From positions 46,634,001-46,698,000 of the forward strand of contig CM044862.1 in the NCBI GenBank assembly GCA_024500155.1: DNA of 64,000 nt. Direction: 5' to 3'. The DNA is from Chenopodium formosanum. Lineage: Eukaryota; Streptophyta; Magnoliopsida; Caryophyllales; Amaranthaceae. The position numbers were made by a program, and so were the translations under genes. The notes under the pieces are model-generated. The model had not been told where the DNA came from, did not search any database, and worked only from the letters and a program-made list of their open reading frames with translations. Shown in pieces: positions 35,900 to 47,950 of the stretch (position 1 is its first letter; each line of letters opens with the position of its first letter).

Positions 35900-36892
35900 C
35901 TACACATTGGGTTGGATAAATTATTAGTTTAGTCTTGTATATAAATAAGAGTTAATAAAATTTTTCTAAGTTCAAAGTCAGTGTTACTTCTAATCTATAT
36001 GCAGGGAACTATATAACATAAGATTTGGAGATAACATAACTTAACATTTTTCTAACTAAGCAAGTACTTTTTGTTTATATTTAACTAACAATGATAGATG
36101 GAAATAGGTCAGAGCTACTAATCCTTAGGATTCTCTAAAAGAACATATTAAACAGGATTAATACTTTTAATATAAGTAGCAGGGCTAAGTACAAAAAATT
36201 ACATATTAAATAGGACTAAATACTCTTGCAGTCTTTGTAATGTTGTCTACATTAGAAGCTTAATCTAGATAGAAATATACCAACACAAAACCATGCTAAT
36301 TAGTTAAATATGTTTGTCTTGAAATCACCAAATATGTTCACATTATAATGGGGTATTTATTTTACTACTAAAATGGTCACTTTTTACTTTCTATTTTTTA
36401 TGTGCTTATCTATTTATCATTGTGGACTTGTGGTAGTTATAACCTTGTTCTACTCTATTAATGTATGCAGAACATGTAGAAATATGGTATATAATTAAAC
36501 AAATGATTCATAAATGCAATGCTAGAAACATGCTAAGTGATTACTATGTTATACCAAACTTATGCTAGCATCATGAAAGAATTCATGTAAGCATTAAATT
36601 GTAAACGATAAGGTAAAGAAGTACCTTCAATGGAGCTCCTCATTAATTTTTCCTTAGTTCTTCTATTTTCCAGAAAATGCAATTAAGAGTTGTGAGAGAG
36701 TGCTTTGTATACCCAAATATATAGCCAAGCAACAACTATTAATCAGCAGGTAAAATAGTGATCCTATATTTTGTAGGCTCAGGGAAGTGATAAGTAGGTA
36801 AAACCAAAGAATTGGGATGATTTGACTGTGTTTTTTCTTGTAACAGGTATAAGCACATCTATTCAAGTGATCTAAGCAATAATTGATTGCTA

Positions 36893-36983
36893 ATCCCTCC
36901 GTCCCTTAATACAATGCTTCTTTCTCTTTATTATGTGAGGAATAAATTCTCAAAAGAGGCATTGTATTAAGGGACAAAGGGAA
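36893..36983. mobile_element. Stowaway-like MITE
   Basis: A 91-bp, near-palindromic unit. Its left arm TCCCTCCGTCCCTTAATACA mirrors the right arm ending TTAAGGGACAAAGGGAA, and TA flanks both sides (36891-36892 and 36984-36985). The CTCCGTCCC start and TA duplication fit Stowaway/Tc1-mariner MITEs. Confidence 0.75.
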
Positions 36984-37087
36984 TACTAAACTAATGTGCA
37001 TTGGGATAAGGAATTATTGTTTGATGCCATCACCTTATTTCCCATTACAGTGTTATTATATATTTATAAATAAGATTGCTATAAATT

Positions 37088-37117
37088 GTGTGTGTGCGTG
37101 TGTGTGAGTGTGTGTTT
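37088..37117 (+). repeat. TG-rich microsatellite
   Basis: An interrupted (TG)n run with single C or A changes, followed by a poly-T stretch. Confidence 0.7.
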
Positions 37118-38019
37118 TTTTTAATTTTTTTTTTTGCAGAAGCTATAAGCAGAGCTTTTTTTATGATCTGTAGGCACCAATGAAAGTTGTTTTTCTATTC
37201 AACATTGGGAGATGGAATTTCTTCTTTTTGTTATAACATTTTCTTACTCTTTTTTTTTTTTTTTTTTTTTCGTTAAAGCAAATTGTCTTATATAATAGAT
37301 TACATCTTTGCAATATTTAGTTGACTGTTTTGATGGGTTGTAAATTATTCATATTTGGGCCGCACTGCATGCTATATACACTGTTTATCATGCTCTCATT
37401 AACATAAACTCTATTCATTTTGAAAACAAAAAGGCTTTGCTTTTAGGAGACCTTTTTATTAATGTTATCTGAGTCTTATTGATTGCTTGTTTAACTTTTC
37501 ATGTTCAAGTTTCTAATATATTATGTAACACTGAGCAATCAATAATCCCAAAAACATAATTCTTTATGGCCAATCAAAATTGACTTTATAAGTAGTTCTG
37601 AATAAACAAATAAAATTGATATCTGATTCTGCCAATATGCCTTCTCGAAACCCTCCTTTAAAAATTTGATATTAGATACATTTGATTAATGACACTGCGT
37701 AATTTGCACAAGTCTGAGAGAAGAAGTATATCCAGGTTGCCTAATAGAAGAAAGACATGCATTATAAGCAAAGTGGCATTAAGTTACCTCAAGGTAACGT
37801 ACATAAGAGTTGTTAATTAAGAGAGTTTTTAAATCTCACCTTGCTAAACTATTGTTGATACTATATTGTTGTAATGATGCAACATCAATTTATAACCTAA
37901 ATGTTAAAGCCTGCATTTAAGTAGACAAGTGTTATGTTTTGTGTGGCTGGTTAAGTATAAGTGCATTTAAATCTTTGACGTTTAAAAATTTTCCAGGAAA
38001 ACTAACCTATAAAGATCTT

Positions 38020-38933
38020 TCAGAAAAGATTCTAGCTTGATATAGTATACCTAAGGATACATTATTTACAATGTCTGTGTCTTGGTTTTCCTTAGCAGGC
38101 TTGTTTAACACTCTTACTTGGCTTGATTTTCGTGCTTTAGATAGCCCAACATATAGCTGGGCGTGTGAAAAGCAGGGACGGCGTAAATAAATCCTAACTT
38201 GACTAATTTCAGCTTAATTGGGAATTATATCTGTTCGAACTTGAATGGATGATGGCTAAAAGAGGAAGGCCTCAAGTTAGCACGTGGCATAAAAACCATT
38301 TCACTAGAATAATGGCCTATTGTAGTCATACATAGGATAACATCAGGGTAGAATGCTTTGCAGATTAGTCGAGTTCCGTTGCATAGGCCTAATGTTGGGG
38401 CTATGTTCTGAAGCAAAATCACAGGGCAATTCCTTTTTTAGCACCAAATAGTGTGGGATCATTCCTCTAGGGCACAAGGTATTTAAGAAGTCAGTTGTGT
38501 AGATGTTGCAATTATCATCAAGAAAAGAGTCAAAGCTTTTATAGACTGTTGCTTCACCAGGATAATTGTTTATAAGAAGGCTATTTATTTCATCAACGTC
38601 ATCATTAAGAAGTGTTAATATAGCACGATCAGTGAAGATTTTTTGGCTAAAGTGACAAGCTGACAGTTATGGGAAAATCTCTTTAATAAGTTGTGACAAG
38701 GAAACACCTTCTTATACAAATGGGACGAGGAATTCATCAGGAAGTTGGATTTTACCGATTTTTGTTTCTTATAGCTGTCCATTCCCAAGAGCATGCAAGA
38801 AATCATAAAACTGTGGGTTTGTACGTGCACGCATGTTCACACTTAGTCTGATACGCGTAAAGCTACTTCATTGATAATAAGAAACTAAACTTGCTGCCGC
38901 TGCTTCCTTTTGGGATTTTTTAGGTACAACAGG
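38020..38933 (-). pseudogene. Helitron PIF1-type helicase, C-terminal part
   Basis: From the junction at 38933 the minus strand reads PVVPKKSQKEAAAASLVSYY, RLSVNMRARTNPQFYDFLHA, then TLLNDDVDEINSLLINNYPG and NIAPTLGLCNGTRLICKAFY. These are the conserved blocks of plant Helitron helicases. A one-base shift lies just before the NIAPTLGLCNGTRL block, at LPVILL. After FPIKLK about 20 codons, including the TINK.QGQT motif, are missing. The end, FSHAQLYVGLSKARKSSQVR, is motif VI. Several stops confirm decay. The Athila derivative 38934-46171 separates this from the ATPase core at 46172. Confidence 0.82.
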
Positions 38934-40493
38934 TGATGGGTGTCATAAATGGCACCCATTTGATGAGCATTTAGGTTGTTTTTTCCTCGTTTCATAGCTT
39001 TCATGCTCAATAAATGCCTAGTTTTATGCATTTGGTCTTGGTTTTACCTTTCCTCTCTTATTTTGTAGCTTTTATGCATTTTGTTGGTTTTTCTACTATT
39101 TTCTCCTTTATTTTCTCTTTTTTCGTGGTTGTAAGAATTGTACGAGGTTCGGGTCTTGATATTTGTGAATTACTAAGGTGGGAGATGCTTTTGGAACAAG
39201 CTCATGGCAATTGGAAAGCTTAAGATGCAAGGAAGTGGATTCTCCAAGTTCTAGCTCTTGCGCTCTCAAGCCGTGCTCTCATGAAGATGGGGGTGTTGAA
39301 CCCAAAATCAAGTGCTTTTGGGACTGCCTCTCTTAGTGTTCATCATCATCATGTTGTGCGTTCATTCGAAGACCTTAGCGAACGCACGAAGCCGCGAGAA
39401 GATCCGAAGAAACCAAGAAGAGCGCGGACGCACAGGCCTACTGCGTGGGCACGCACTGTTGCTGCGCGGGCACTCCTCTGCGGGTTCTGGATTTTCTTTT
39501 CTTCGTTTTGCGCCTCTTATAAATACCCTTTAAAACCCAATTTTTTGCAGCAAGTTTTCAATTTAGATTTAGATCATATTCTTAGCTTAATTGAGTGCTT
39601 CTCTCTCTAGTTCTAGGGTTAGTTTAGGAGTAGATTTTAGAGAGAGAAAGTGAGGAATTTCAATGGTTATTGAGACATTGAAGATTCAATGGTGACAATT
39701 GTGTTTAAGATCTTCTCTATTATCAACGAGCGTTCTTAACTCTATCTCATTTTTTTGCTTTGTTTGATTTCATATTTGTTGGTTTGATTTTGATGTTTGA
39801 TTGTTGATTAGTGTAGTTGTTCTTCATATATTGTTTATTCTTGATTTCTTTAGTTGTTAGTTAATTAGATGATGATGTTAGAGTAGTTGTTTGCTAGGAA
39901 TTGGCTGAAACTTGTATGATTGATTGATTGTGCTTAATTTGGGGATTGTGTTGATTAATTGTTGAGATCAAAGTGATAATGGAAGTTTGCATGTGTATAA
40001 TTCGATTAGGCCTTGAGATTTATGCTAGATTGCATTGTAGTTTCTAATGATACAAACCATTTATTTAGGAATTGCAATTGTCGATTGAGCTTGATTAGTG
40101 ATGCTCCTAGTTAGAGTCTCTCGTAGTTGGTGCTAGTTTGACTTCTAGGAGATAGCTTGTTGACTCTTTTGATTGAGGTTGCCATTAGTCTTCACAACCA
40201 TTGATTTGCATATTGTTTCCGAGTTGCTACAATTGTCATGATTACTTGTTGATCCTCGTTCCTAGTGTTTTTTTGTTTTGTTCTTCATTTTGTTAGTTGG
40301 TTATAGTGTTTACCTTTTATCCTTAGACTTCGACCTAGCTTACGCCCATAATTAAGAGCGCTTGAACAATACAATTCCTTTGGGTTCGACCCTTGTCTTG
40401 CCTCTATACTTGTATATAGGTTTGTTAAGTGTTTACAAATTTAGTTTGACCGAGGGAGGATTAGTTTCAACGTCCTAGTTCTACCCCTCGTCA
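38934..40493 (+). repeat. First LTR of the 38934-46171 element
   Basis: Contains a CpG-richer block (39420-39485), a TATA box TATAAATA (39518-39525) and GGTTCGACCC (40383-40392), and ends CCCCTCGTCA. Confidence 0.9.
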
Positions 40494-40496
40494 AAA

Positions 40497-40516
40497 TGGC
40501 GTCGTTACCGGGGAAC
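40497..40516 (+). promoter_or_regulatory. Primer binding site
   Basis: TGGCGTCGTTACCGGGGAAC, tRNA-Asp type with a mismatch. Confidence 0.8.
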
Positions 40517-40612
40517 GGTGTCTATGTTTGAGTGTTTTTGATTTCTTGAGTCTAGATCTTTGTATATACTTTTCTTTTATTTGATTTTTTTTTTGTTTTG
40601 TGAATAATTAAA

Positions 40613-42310
40613 ATGGTATGTCTATCTTTTCCTCAATATAACAATGATCCTTTTGTGAATATTTCCATACACTAGAAGGATTTCTTGACTATCACTGTTG
40701 TAGTCTTTGGGAGGCTTGTGAGATATGTTATTTTGGTCTGAATGAACAAACTACGAATGAAGTTGAATGCATGCATAATGGTAAATTTAGGGCATTGTCA
40801 ATTGATGATGCTTGGGATTTTTATATTTGGTTTCCTTGGGATGTTCATAATAGGGGTAATCATGTTTCTAATTTTGATGTGCAATGTGTTGATTCTTCTA
40901 ATGTTAACATAATTTCTCATGATGTGTCACATGATCCCATTAGTGAACCTAGAACAAGTGCTTTCAATTCTATTTCCTCTTTTGTTCATGATAATGTGGT
41001 GCATGCTCGAGTTCACAAATCTCATATGTTTGATTGTGCCCCCACTCCCCAATATGATGTATATGCTCATGATCTTAATGTTAATTCTTCCAATCTTGGT
41101 TGTACTTCTTCTTCTATTGTCGAGCCTCAACTTTCTACACCCTTCAAATCTCCTATTGCTACTTTGGAAGCTCAAATTAGGAATGTTGAGCTTAGTGATG
41201 ATCTTGGACCTAATAAGGAGTCGATTCTTTATGAGATTTCAATTGGAGATGATGAATAAGAGTGAGAAGTCTCTTAAAATGAGTGAGGAGAAACTTGAGG
41301 AGAGAAGAAGGAGAAGTAAAGAGAAAGAAAGCTAGTTGTCATTCTTTATGCTTGTTTATGAAAAATCCTATCTAATGTGTGTGTTGAGGATGATAATGAT
41401 AATTTAGAGCAACCAAGAGAATGTGAGGATCCCTTTGATGAGCATATGAGTGATGGTGAAAGAATTGAGAATGAAGAGAGAGTTGAATTTGAAAATCCTA
41501 ACCCTCTTTCCCATCTTGATGAGCCTCAAGTGTATGTTTGTGAGCCTTCAATCTATGAATATATAGACTCTTTTGAGGTAATGTCCCATTTGTTTTGTGA
41601 GAGTCATATGAAAATTTATAGATTCTTGGATGAGTTCATCGAGAAAGCTTATTGGGAATTAGTCGAGTTTACTATGACTCTACCTCCACTCATGCACGGT
41701 TTTGAGGACTTAGGTTTTGAGATAGTTGAAGGAAAGGTTGTTTATAATGGTGGAAAGGAGGATGAGGTTGATTTCCTTAGAGTTTTTGAGCTTGAGGGAG
41801 ATGTAGATTGTGAGAAATATTCATTTAAGGACTCTATGATTGATTTTCATGCTCTCATTGGAGATGTGAGACCTTGTGTTGAGGGAGTAGCTACCCCTTT
41901 GCCTATTTCTCATACCCCTCTTTCTCAAAGGTTTGACCACATCCCTTCTTGCCCTATTTTTCTCCCTTCCTATCTCAAAGAGCTATCTCAAAGAGCCTAT
42001 TGGGGACCCCATTGTCTATGATGATCACAATGTCCCTCATTCGTCTATTGTTGAGGAAAAGGGTGATGTTACCACCCAAAAATATTTTAGTGAGAAGAAT
42101 TTGCCTTTTTCTTTTTCTTTCCATTCTTTTGGCATATACCTTCTCACTTGTGTGCAACAATGTTGTTGCATGTTGTTATCCCGTCATTTTCCTACCGTTT
42201 ATCTTATGAAATGATTAGTAGTGCATTTGACAAGCTGTTGCGTTAGTTGGAATACCATTTTACTAGACCGGTCAAGCTTGGACCTTAAGCAAGCCTTTCT
42301 CGGGAAGTTA
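40613..42310 (+). pseudogene. Gag-derived ORF plus acidic ORF, broken copy
   Basis: The first ORF begins MVCLSFPQYNND at 40613. A frameshift near 40670 is followed by CCSLWEACEICYFGLNEQTT and ALSIDDAWDFYIW, which align with the 23927 ORF; it ends at 41259. The second ORF (from 41377) has NEERVEFENPNPLSHLDEP, SFEVMSHLF, LMHGFEDLGFE and DSMIDFHALIGDVRP, matching the 24448 ORF block by block. A 13-bp tandem duplication (41970-41995) shifts the frame; the correct frame continues with GDVTTQKYF and ends LDLKQAFLGKLP near 42300. Sequence conservation with the 21391 copy despite different LTRs suggests the coding region matters. No enzymatic motif is seen. Confidence 0.62.
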
Positions 42311-44573
42311 CCCGTGTTTTATTGCTTTCATAATCTTTTCTTTTTAGAATAGATTTTCTCTCATGGAAATATTTTTGTGCCTTTTGCTAGGTACATGACT
42401 TGAAGATATACTTTGGTGCATTGGTTTGAATCAAGAATCAAGGAAGTTTGACTCCTATTTTTGCTAGCATATGGAATGCAAGGTTCAATTTTTTAGGAAA
42501 TTAGCTTTGAATGGTTTAATTGGGTCATTTGCGGGTATTTACACCCACCTAATATCCGGTAATATCCTTCCTTGCTCTTTCTTAAGTGGATGATGACTTG
42601 TTGGATATATGTTGGTTTGTTGGATTGATCTCCTTGTTTTCCTCTCCCATGATTTCTATGATTTATGTTTGAGTGTATTATCTCATTCACGCTTGGGGGA
42701 GGGTATTCTATCATGTTTGATGGGATTTTATTCATGTATGCTATGCACCTTTGTATATGTTTTTCCATGTTCTATATCTTGAAAAACACTAAAAATAAAA
42801 AAATTGTTTACATCAAGGCAAATTTGCAATGTATCTTTGTTTTGTTCTTGGTTTGGACATAATACTTTTGGACTTGTATAGTTGAATGTTTTTCTTCTTA
42901 AATGGTAACGGTGTGCACGGTATGAGAGTATGTTTTGTTGATTCTAGGATAGAGTATACTAAGTTAGTCATTTAGAACTATTGGGACCTTGAATCCGGAT
43001 TCTATTTGTTTTTGAAAATTTTTAATTGCTCCCTTTTAGTGAATTTGAAGCTAATAGTGAGTTTTTGCTACAACCATGTGAGGTTTCATTGTTTTTAAGC
43101 CCCCTACATATCTTGCATGAGCGGCATGGATCCTTGACTATTGCGGACCTAATCTTAAATCTTGACTCATAATTCTCAAACACAAGACCGAACCATCTAG
43201 GAAGGAAAAAGGCATCTTTTCGGGGTGGTAATTTTCTTTTTCTAGGTTTAATCTTCATTATTTTAGTTCATTGGGTTTACATTTACCTTCTTTCTAACCA
43301 TTTGAGCCTTTTCCCTGTTTTTCAAGCTACATCTTTAGAACTTTGAGCCTTTTATTTCTTTTTGTTCCAATTTTTGGTTTTTGTGAAGCAAATGATCATG
43401 TTCTTGGAGTTTGTGGTATACGAGTTTGGATAATGGTTCTTTTTGTAAGCAAGCTTGTGTTTTGTGTATATTTTGTGAATAATGGCAAATGAATGATGGA
43501 AAAGCCGTCCAATGTTAAAAAAAGGCAAGGACATAATAAATGCAAAGTTGTAAGAGTCGTCCATAGTTAAAAAAGGCAAGGACAATTGCTTTGAAAATAT
43601 GAAAACAACAAAAAATAAAAATTAAATAAAAAGAAGTGAAAATGAGAAAATTCAAAAATATTTTGATGTGAGTCTTTTCCCCTTTTCAAGCATTGAGGAC
43701 AATGCTTTTTTTAAGCTTGGGGGAGATGTGTTTACGCTTTTTGTATATATGTTTGTGAGTATTGCTTTGAATAAGCTTGGGGGTGTTAGTTTATTTTTGT
43801 TTGGCGACTACTTGATTGTGATTCTAAGAAAGGCGCCTTCTTTGCTTCACTATTAGGGATACCACCAAATTTTGAAATTTTAAGCCAACCTTCACCCTTT
43901 TTCCCTTACGTTACAACCATTGGGAAAGACCTTTCGACCTAGAGGTTGAGTCACATTTAACGGGAGGGAATTATGAGTTAAACCTAAGGAAAGGGGATGC
44001 AAAGTCAAGATGTCAAGAAGCCTCAAATCTATTTGTTTTTCCGGTTCCATTGAGGAACTATAAAGACGCTCACTAAAAAGTAGATTTGAAGCTAATTGGG
44101 AGAATGTGATAAAATATTTTGAGATGAAATTGAATTGATTTTCTTTAGTTCTCTATGCTTAGCATATTCTAGGTTTCAATCAACCTTAGATATCTTAGAA
44201 CGTGCACTCCCTTACTTGTTTAGAAAGATTTGCATTCATTTATGCTTGTACATTTGGAAAGTCCTTTCATGAACATTTGTTTGTTTTTCTTGTATTTTTG
44301 TTTCTTTTTCATGCTTTGCCTTGTTTGTATTATTACGAGAGTTATAGGTTAATCTCTTAGGAAACCTTTACGAGAGCATCACTCGTCCTCTAGGGCCATA
44401 TAGGGGTTTAAATGGCTTGTCTTTAGTTGCTAGTATTGACCGTGATTCTTATGAGAGTGATTTAGTGTATATTCTTGTCTCTTCTCTTCTTTTTGTTTGT
44501 TTGAATAAGCTCATCATTTCTCCCTTGGTTTTGTTTTGCTCGAGGACGAGCAAAAGGTAAGCTTGAGGGTATT
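42311..44573 (+). other. 3' UTR of the 38934-46171 element
   Basis: No supported gene. Repeats of GCCGTCCAATGTTAAAAAAA and GTCGTCCATAGTTAAAAAA occur near 43500-43580. PPT-like AAGCTTGGGGG tracts lie at 43712-43722 and 43774-43784. A degraded PPT, AAGCTTGAGGGTATT (44559-44573), precedes the second LTR. Confidence 0.5.
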
Positions 44574-46112
44574 TGATGAGTGTCATAAATGGCACACGTT
44601 TGATGGGCATTTAGGTTGTTTTCTTCCTCTTTACATAGCTTTCATGATCAATAAAAGCCTAGTTTTATGCATTTAGTCTTGGTTTTACCTTTCCTCTCTT
44701 ATTTTGTAGCTTTTATGCATTTTGTTGATTTTTCTATTCCTTTCTCCTTTATTTGCTCTATTTTCGTGGTTGTAGGTATTGTACGAGGTTCATGTCTTTA
44801 TATTGGTGAATTACTAAGGTGGGAGATGCTTTTGGAGCAAGCTCATGGCAATTGAAAAGCTCAAGATGCAAGGAAGTGGATTCTCCAAGTTCTAGCTCTT
44901 GCGCTCTCAAGTTATGCTCTCATGAAGATAGGGTGTTGAACCCACAATCAAGTGCTTTTGGGACTTCCTCTCTCAGTGTTCATCATCATCATGTTTTCCG
45001 TTCATTCAAAGACCTTTGCGAACGCACGAAGCCGCAAGAAGATCTGAAGAAACTAAGAAGAGCGCGGGCGTGCACTGTTGATGCGCGGGCGCTCTTCAAC
45101 GGGTTTTGGCTTCGCTCTTCTTCGTTTTGCGCCTCTTATAAATACCCTTTTGAACCCAATTTTTGCAGCAAGTTTTCATTTTAGATTTAGATCATATTCT
45201 TAGCTTAATTGAGTATTTCTATCTCTAGTTCTAGGGTTAGTTTAGGAGTAGATTTTAGAGAGAGAAAGTGAGGAATTTCAATGGTGATTGAGAGATTAAA
45301 GATTCAATGGTGACAATTGTGTTGAAGATATTCTCTATTATCAATGACTATCCTTAACTCTAACTCATTTTATTGCTTTGTTTGATTTCATATTTGTTGG
45401 TTTGATTTTGATGTTTGATTGTTGATTAGTGTAGTTGTTCTTCATATATTGTTGATTCTTGATTTCTTTAGTTGTTAGTTTATTAGATGATGATGTTAGA
45501 GTAGTTTTTTGCTAGAAATTTGGGGAAACTTGTATGATTGATAGATTGTGCTTAATTTTGGGATAATGTTGATTAATTGTTGAGATTAAAGTGATTAATG
45601 GAAGTTTCCAAGTGTGTAATTTGATTAAGCCTTGAGAATTATGCTAGATTGCATTGTAGTTTCTAATGATACGGACCATTGGTTTAGGAATTTCATATGT
45701 CGATTGAGCTTGATTAGTGATGCTCCTAGTTAGAGTCGCTCGTAGTTGGCGCTAGTTTAACCTCTAGAAGATAGCTTGTTAACTCTTTTGATTAAGCTTG
45801 CCATTAGTCTTCACAACGAATGATTTGCATATTGTTCCCGAGTTGATACAATTGTCATGATCACTTGTTGATCCTCATTCCTCGTGTTTTTTTGTTTGGT
45901 TCTTCATTTTGTTAGTTGGTTATAGTGTTTACCTTTTATCCTAAGACTTCGACTTAGCTTAGGCGCATAATTGAGAGCGCTTGAACATTACCGTTCCTTT
46001 GGGTTCGGCCCTTGACTTTCCTATATACTTGTATATAGGTTTTTTAAGTGTTTACATATTTAGTTTGACCGAGGAAGGATTAGTTTCAATGACCTACTTC
46101 CACCCCTTGTCA
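44574..46112 (+). repeat. Second LTR of the 38934-46171 element
   Basis: Matches the first LTR. TATA box 45137-45144. The GGTTCGACCC motif has become GGTTCGGCCC (46002-46011). Confidence 0.9.
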
Positions 46113-46115
46113 AAA

Positions 46116-46171
46116 TGGCGTCGTTGCCGGGGAATGGTGTCTATGTTTGAGTGTTTTTTATTCTTTGAGTC
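46116..46171 (+). other. Second PBS and truncated leader after the second LTR
   Basis: TGGCGTCGTTGCCGGGGAAT plus a following stretch (TGTCTATGTTTGAGTGTTTT) that matches the leader after the first LTR up to GAGTC. Helitron helicase codons overlap from that GAGTC onward, suggesting a short microhomology junction. Confidence 0.8.
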
Positions 46172-46576
46172 AAGGGATTCAATGTTTTCTTTTAGCGCCA
46201 TTGAAGCCTCATCCTAAATGATTAAAGTGCTTTCTCTTAATAGGGCTGCAAGGCCAGTTTGCTTAGACACATTGCAAGCCATTGACACATAGTGATATAG
46301 AGGTAATTTAAACCGTGAATGAGTTGTTCGACCTGTTACCATATTTGATGCAACTATGCCTGATGTTACTGTAGGAAGCACAATCTTGCCCATCTTCCTA
46401 ATAGCAGCATAAAGAGCACAGTAAAGGTAAGTTTTACCTGTGCCTCCAGGGCCATCAATAATAAGGTTCCTAGTTCTCCACTATTAATCTTGGTCATAAT
46501 TGCATTGAAAGCTTCATGTTGCATGATGTTTAATGTAGAAATTACTTCAATATATTCACCAGGAATGGTTGCGTCT
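46172..46576 (-). pseudogene. Helitron PIF1-type helicase, ATPase core
   Basis: Minus strand: MQHEAFNAIMTK, a one-base deletion, then IIDGPGGTGKTYLYCALYAA with the Walker A motif, GRTTHSRFKLPL, and LII*DEASMA, where the stop (TAG) replaces the usual Trp ahead of the Walker B DEA. It ends LKENIESLDS at the junction with the Athila derivative. The upstream end is cut by the LTR at 46577. Helitron helicases unwind DNA during rolling-circle transposition; this copy cannot. Confidence 0.85.
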
Positions 46577-47080
46577 TGATTTGGGTAAAATTACCCTGCC
46601 ACGTGGTCCAATGAGAATGGGACACGTGTCCATCCAGTATTGGTCCAGATTGGGCCAATAGCAAGATGACACGTAGAACCCACTGTCATCAGAAGGAATG
46701 ACGACCTTCATTGGCCCAATTCCCGAAAAGCTGCCAAAGAGCGGGCAACCCACCAAATCTAAGTCAAATGACCTACATAAGGGCACACTTTTCCAAAAGG
46801 ACCCTATAAATAAGGAGATTTCCCCCATTTATGGGGTAGATTTGAATTTATTACAGTATCACTAACATTCTCTTACATCAGAGAAATCTCCAAATCTCGA
46901 AATCCGAGAAGATCTAACCTTTACCTTTTTCCGCACTTTTGACTTACTCCATCCCGTTCTAACTTGATCGTTGGAGGTGGAGATCCAACCATCCGCAGTC
47001 TCCATTGTTTTGCAGGTACAAGCGCTTCCCAACCAGTCTTCGAGTGGTAACTCTCTTGAGGGACAAAAACAACCAAAACA
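46577..47080 (+). repeat. 5' LTR of the Tat-type gag-pol element
   Basis: About 504 bp, beginning TGATTTGGGTAAAATTACCC and ending ACCAAAACA, with a TATA box TATAAATA (46805-46812). Only one copy is in the window. Confidence 0.75.
46805..46812 (+). promoter_or_regulatory. LTR TATA box
   Basis: TATAAATA within CCCTATAAATAAGG, about 230 bases into the LTR. Confidence 0.6.
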
Positions 47081-47100
47081 TTTGGCGCCATCTGTGGGGA
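47081..47100 (+). promoter_or_regulatory. Primer binding site
   Basis: TTTGGCGCCATCTGTGGGGA follows the LTR directly, the form common in Tat-lineage elements. Confidence 0.7.
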
Positions 47101-47139
47101 GAGTACCTTAAAGAGGGTTCAAGAGTCACTAGTGGAAAA

Positions 47140-47470
47140 ATGTCTATTCGTAACGGGCAAAAATAGACTATTCGTAACGGGCAATGACCGTTACGTATGC
47201 GGCCGTTACGGATAGCAATGTTATTCGTAACGGGCAGTGCCCGTTACGAATAAGTACTTATTCGTAACGGACATTATAAGTGCCCGTTACGAATAAGTAG
47301 TTATTCGTAACGGACATTATAAGTGCCCGTTACGAATAAGTAGTTATTCGTAACGGACATTATAAATGCCCGTTACGAATAACTACTTATTCGTAACGGA
47401 CATTATAAGTGCCCGTTACGAATAAGAGTTATTCGTAACGGACACTTAAAATGTCCGTTACGAATAATCT
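47140..47470. repeat. Left subterminal palindrome array of the CACTA element
   Basis: Units of about 50 bp read TATTCGTAACGGACATTATA then AGTGCCCGTTACGAATAA, each an inverted repeat, at least six in a row. They are probable transposase-binding sites by analogy with En/Spm subterminal repeats. Confidence 0.85.
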
Positions 47471-47950
47471 CCTAATAAGACAAAATATTAGGGGCATTTG
47501 TAACTAGCATTCCTGGTGCTAGTTACAAATACCCCTATTCTTCTTTCCATTTACCACCCAAATTATTATAATAATTTATAACAAATCCAAATATTTTATG
47601 CCACAAACATATTATCGAACACAATATATACACCAAATCCAATTTTGTATGCTAATTATATACTTTCCTATTGAGAAGTCTAAAACACTATTGATTACAA
47701 AATTTAGTAAACAATGGAGCACAAACAGTAGCAGGCCAGTAGTAACAGCAGAAATCAAGAGCATATCAATCTTCTCACTACTGCCTCTTGCATAATCCGG
47801 AAAATGTACATTTTTCTATAACTATTTAGTCTTATGTGGAAGAGACAGAAGAAAATCTCAGCTGCATTCGTAAAGATGAACAATACTTCTCAAATATTAT
47901 TCTCTATATTCCCATTTTCTGCTTCACTTTTAGACTCTCTGCTGCAATCA

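Larger units (their letters stand above)
35900..38019. other. Helitron spacer between RPA-like gene and helicase
   Basis: AT-rich and without a supported ORF. Contains a Stowaway-like MITE (36893-36983), a TG-rich microsatellite (37088-37117) and a poly-T run near 37249-37270. Confidence 0.45.
38934..46171 (+). mobile_element. Athila derivative with LTR-interior-LTR-PBS-leader structure
   Basis: LTRs of about 1.55 kb (38934-40493 and 44574-46112) start TGATGGGTGTCATAAATGG or TGATGAGTGTCATAAATGG. The interior carries the same two ORFs as the 21391 element and lacks enzymes. After the second LTR the sequence does not leave the element: a second PBS and about 36 more bases of leader follow, until the Helitron helicase resumes. 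No TSD is present, and about 25 helicase codons are missing between the two junctions. A tandem element that lost its right end together with adjacent helicase sequence explains this. Confidence 0.85.

Noticed and set aside
35130..46576. Functional host RPA and PIF1 genes
   Set aside because: Multiple stops, frameshifts and insertions, and the pairing on one strand fits a Helitron relic better.
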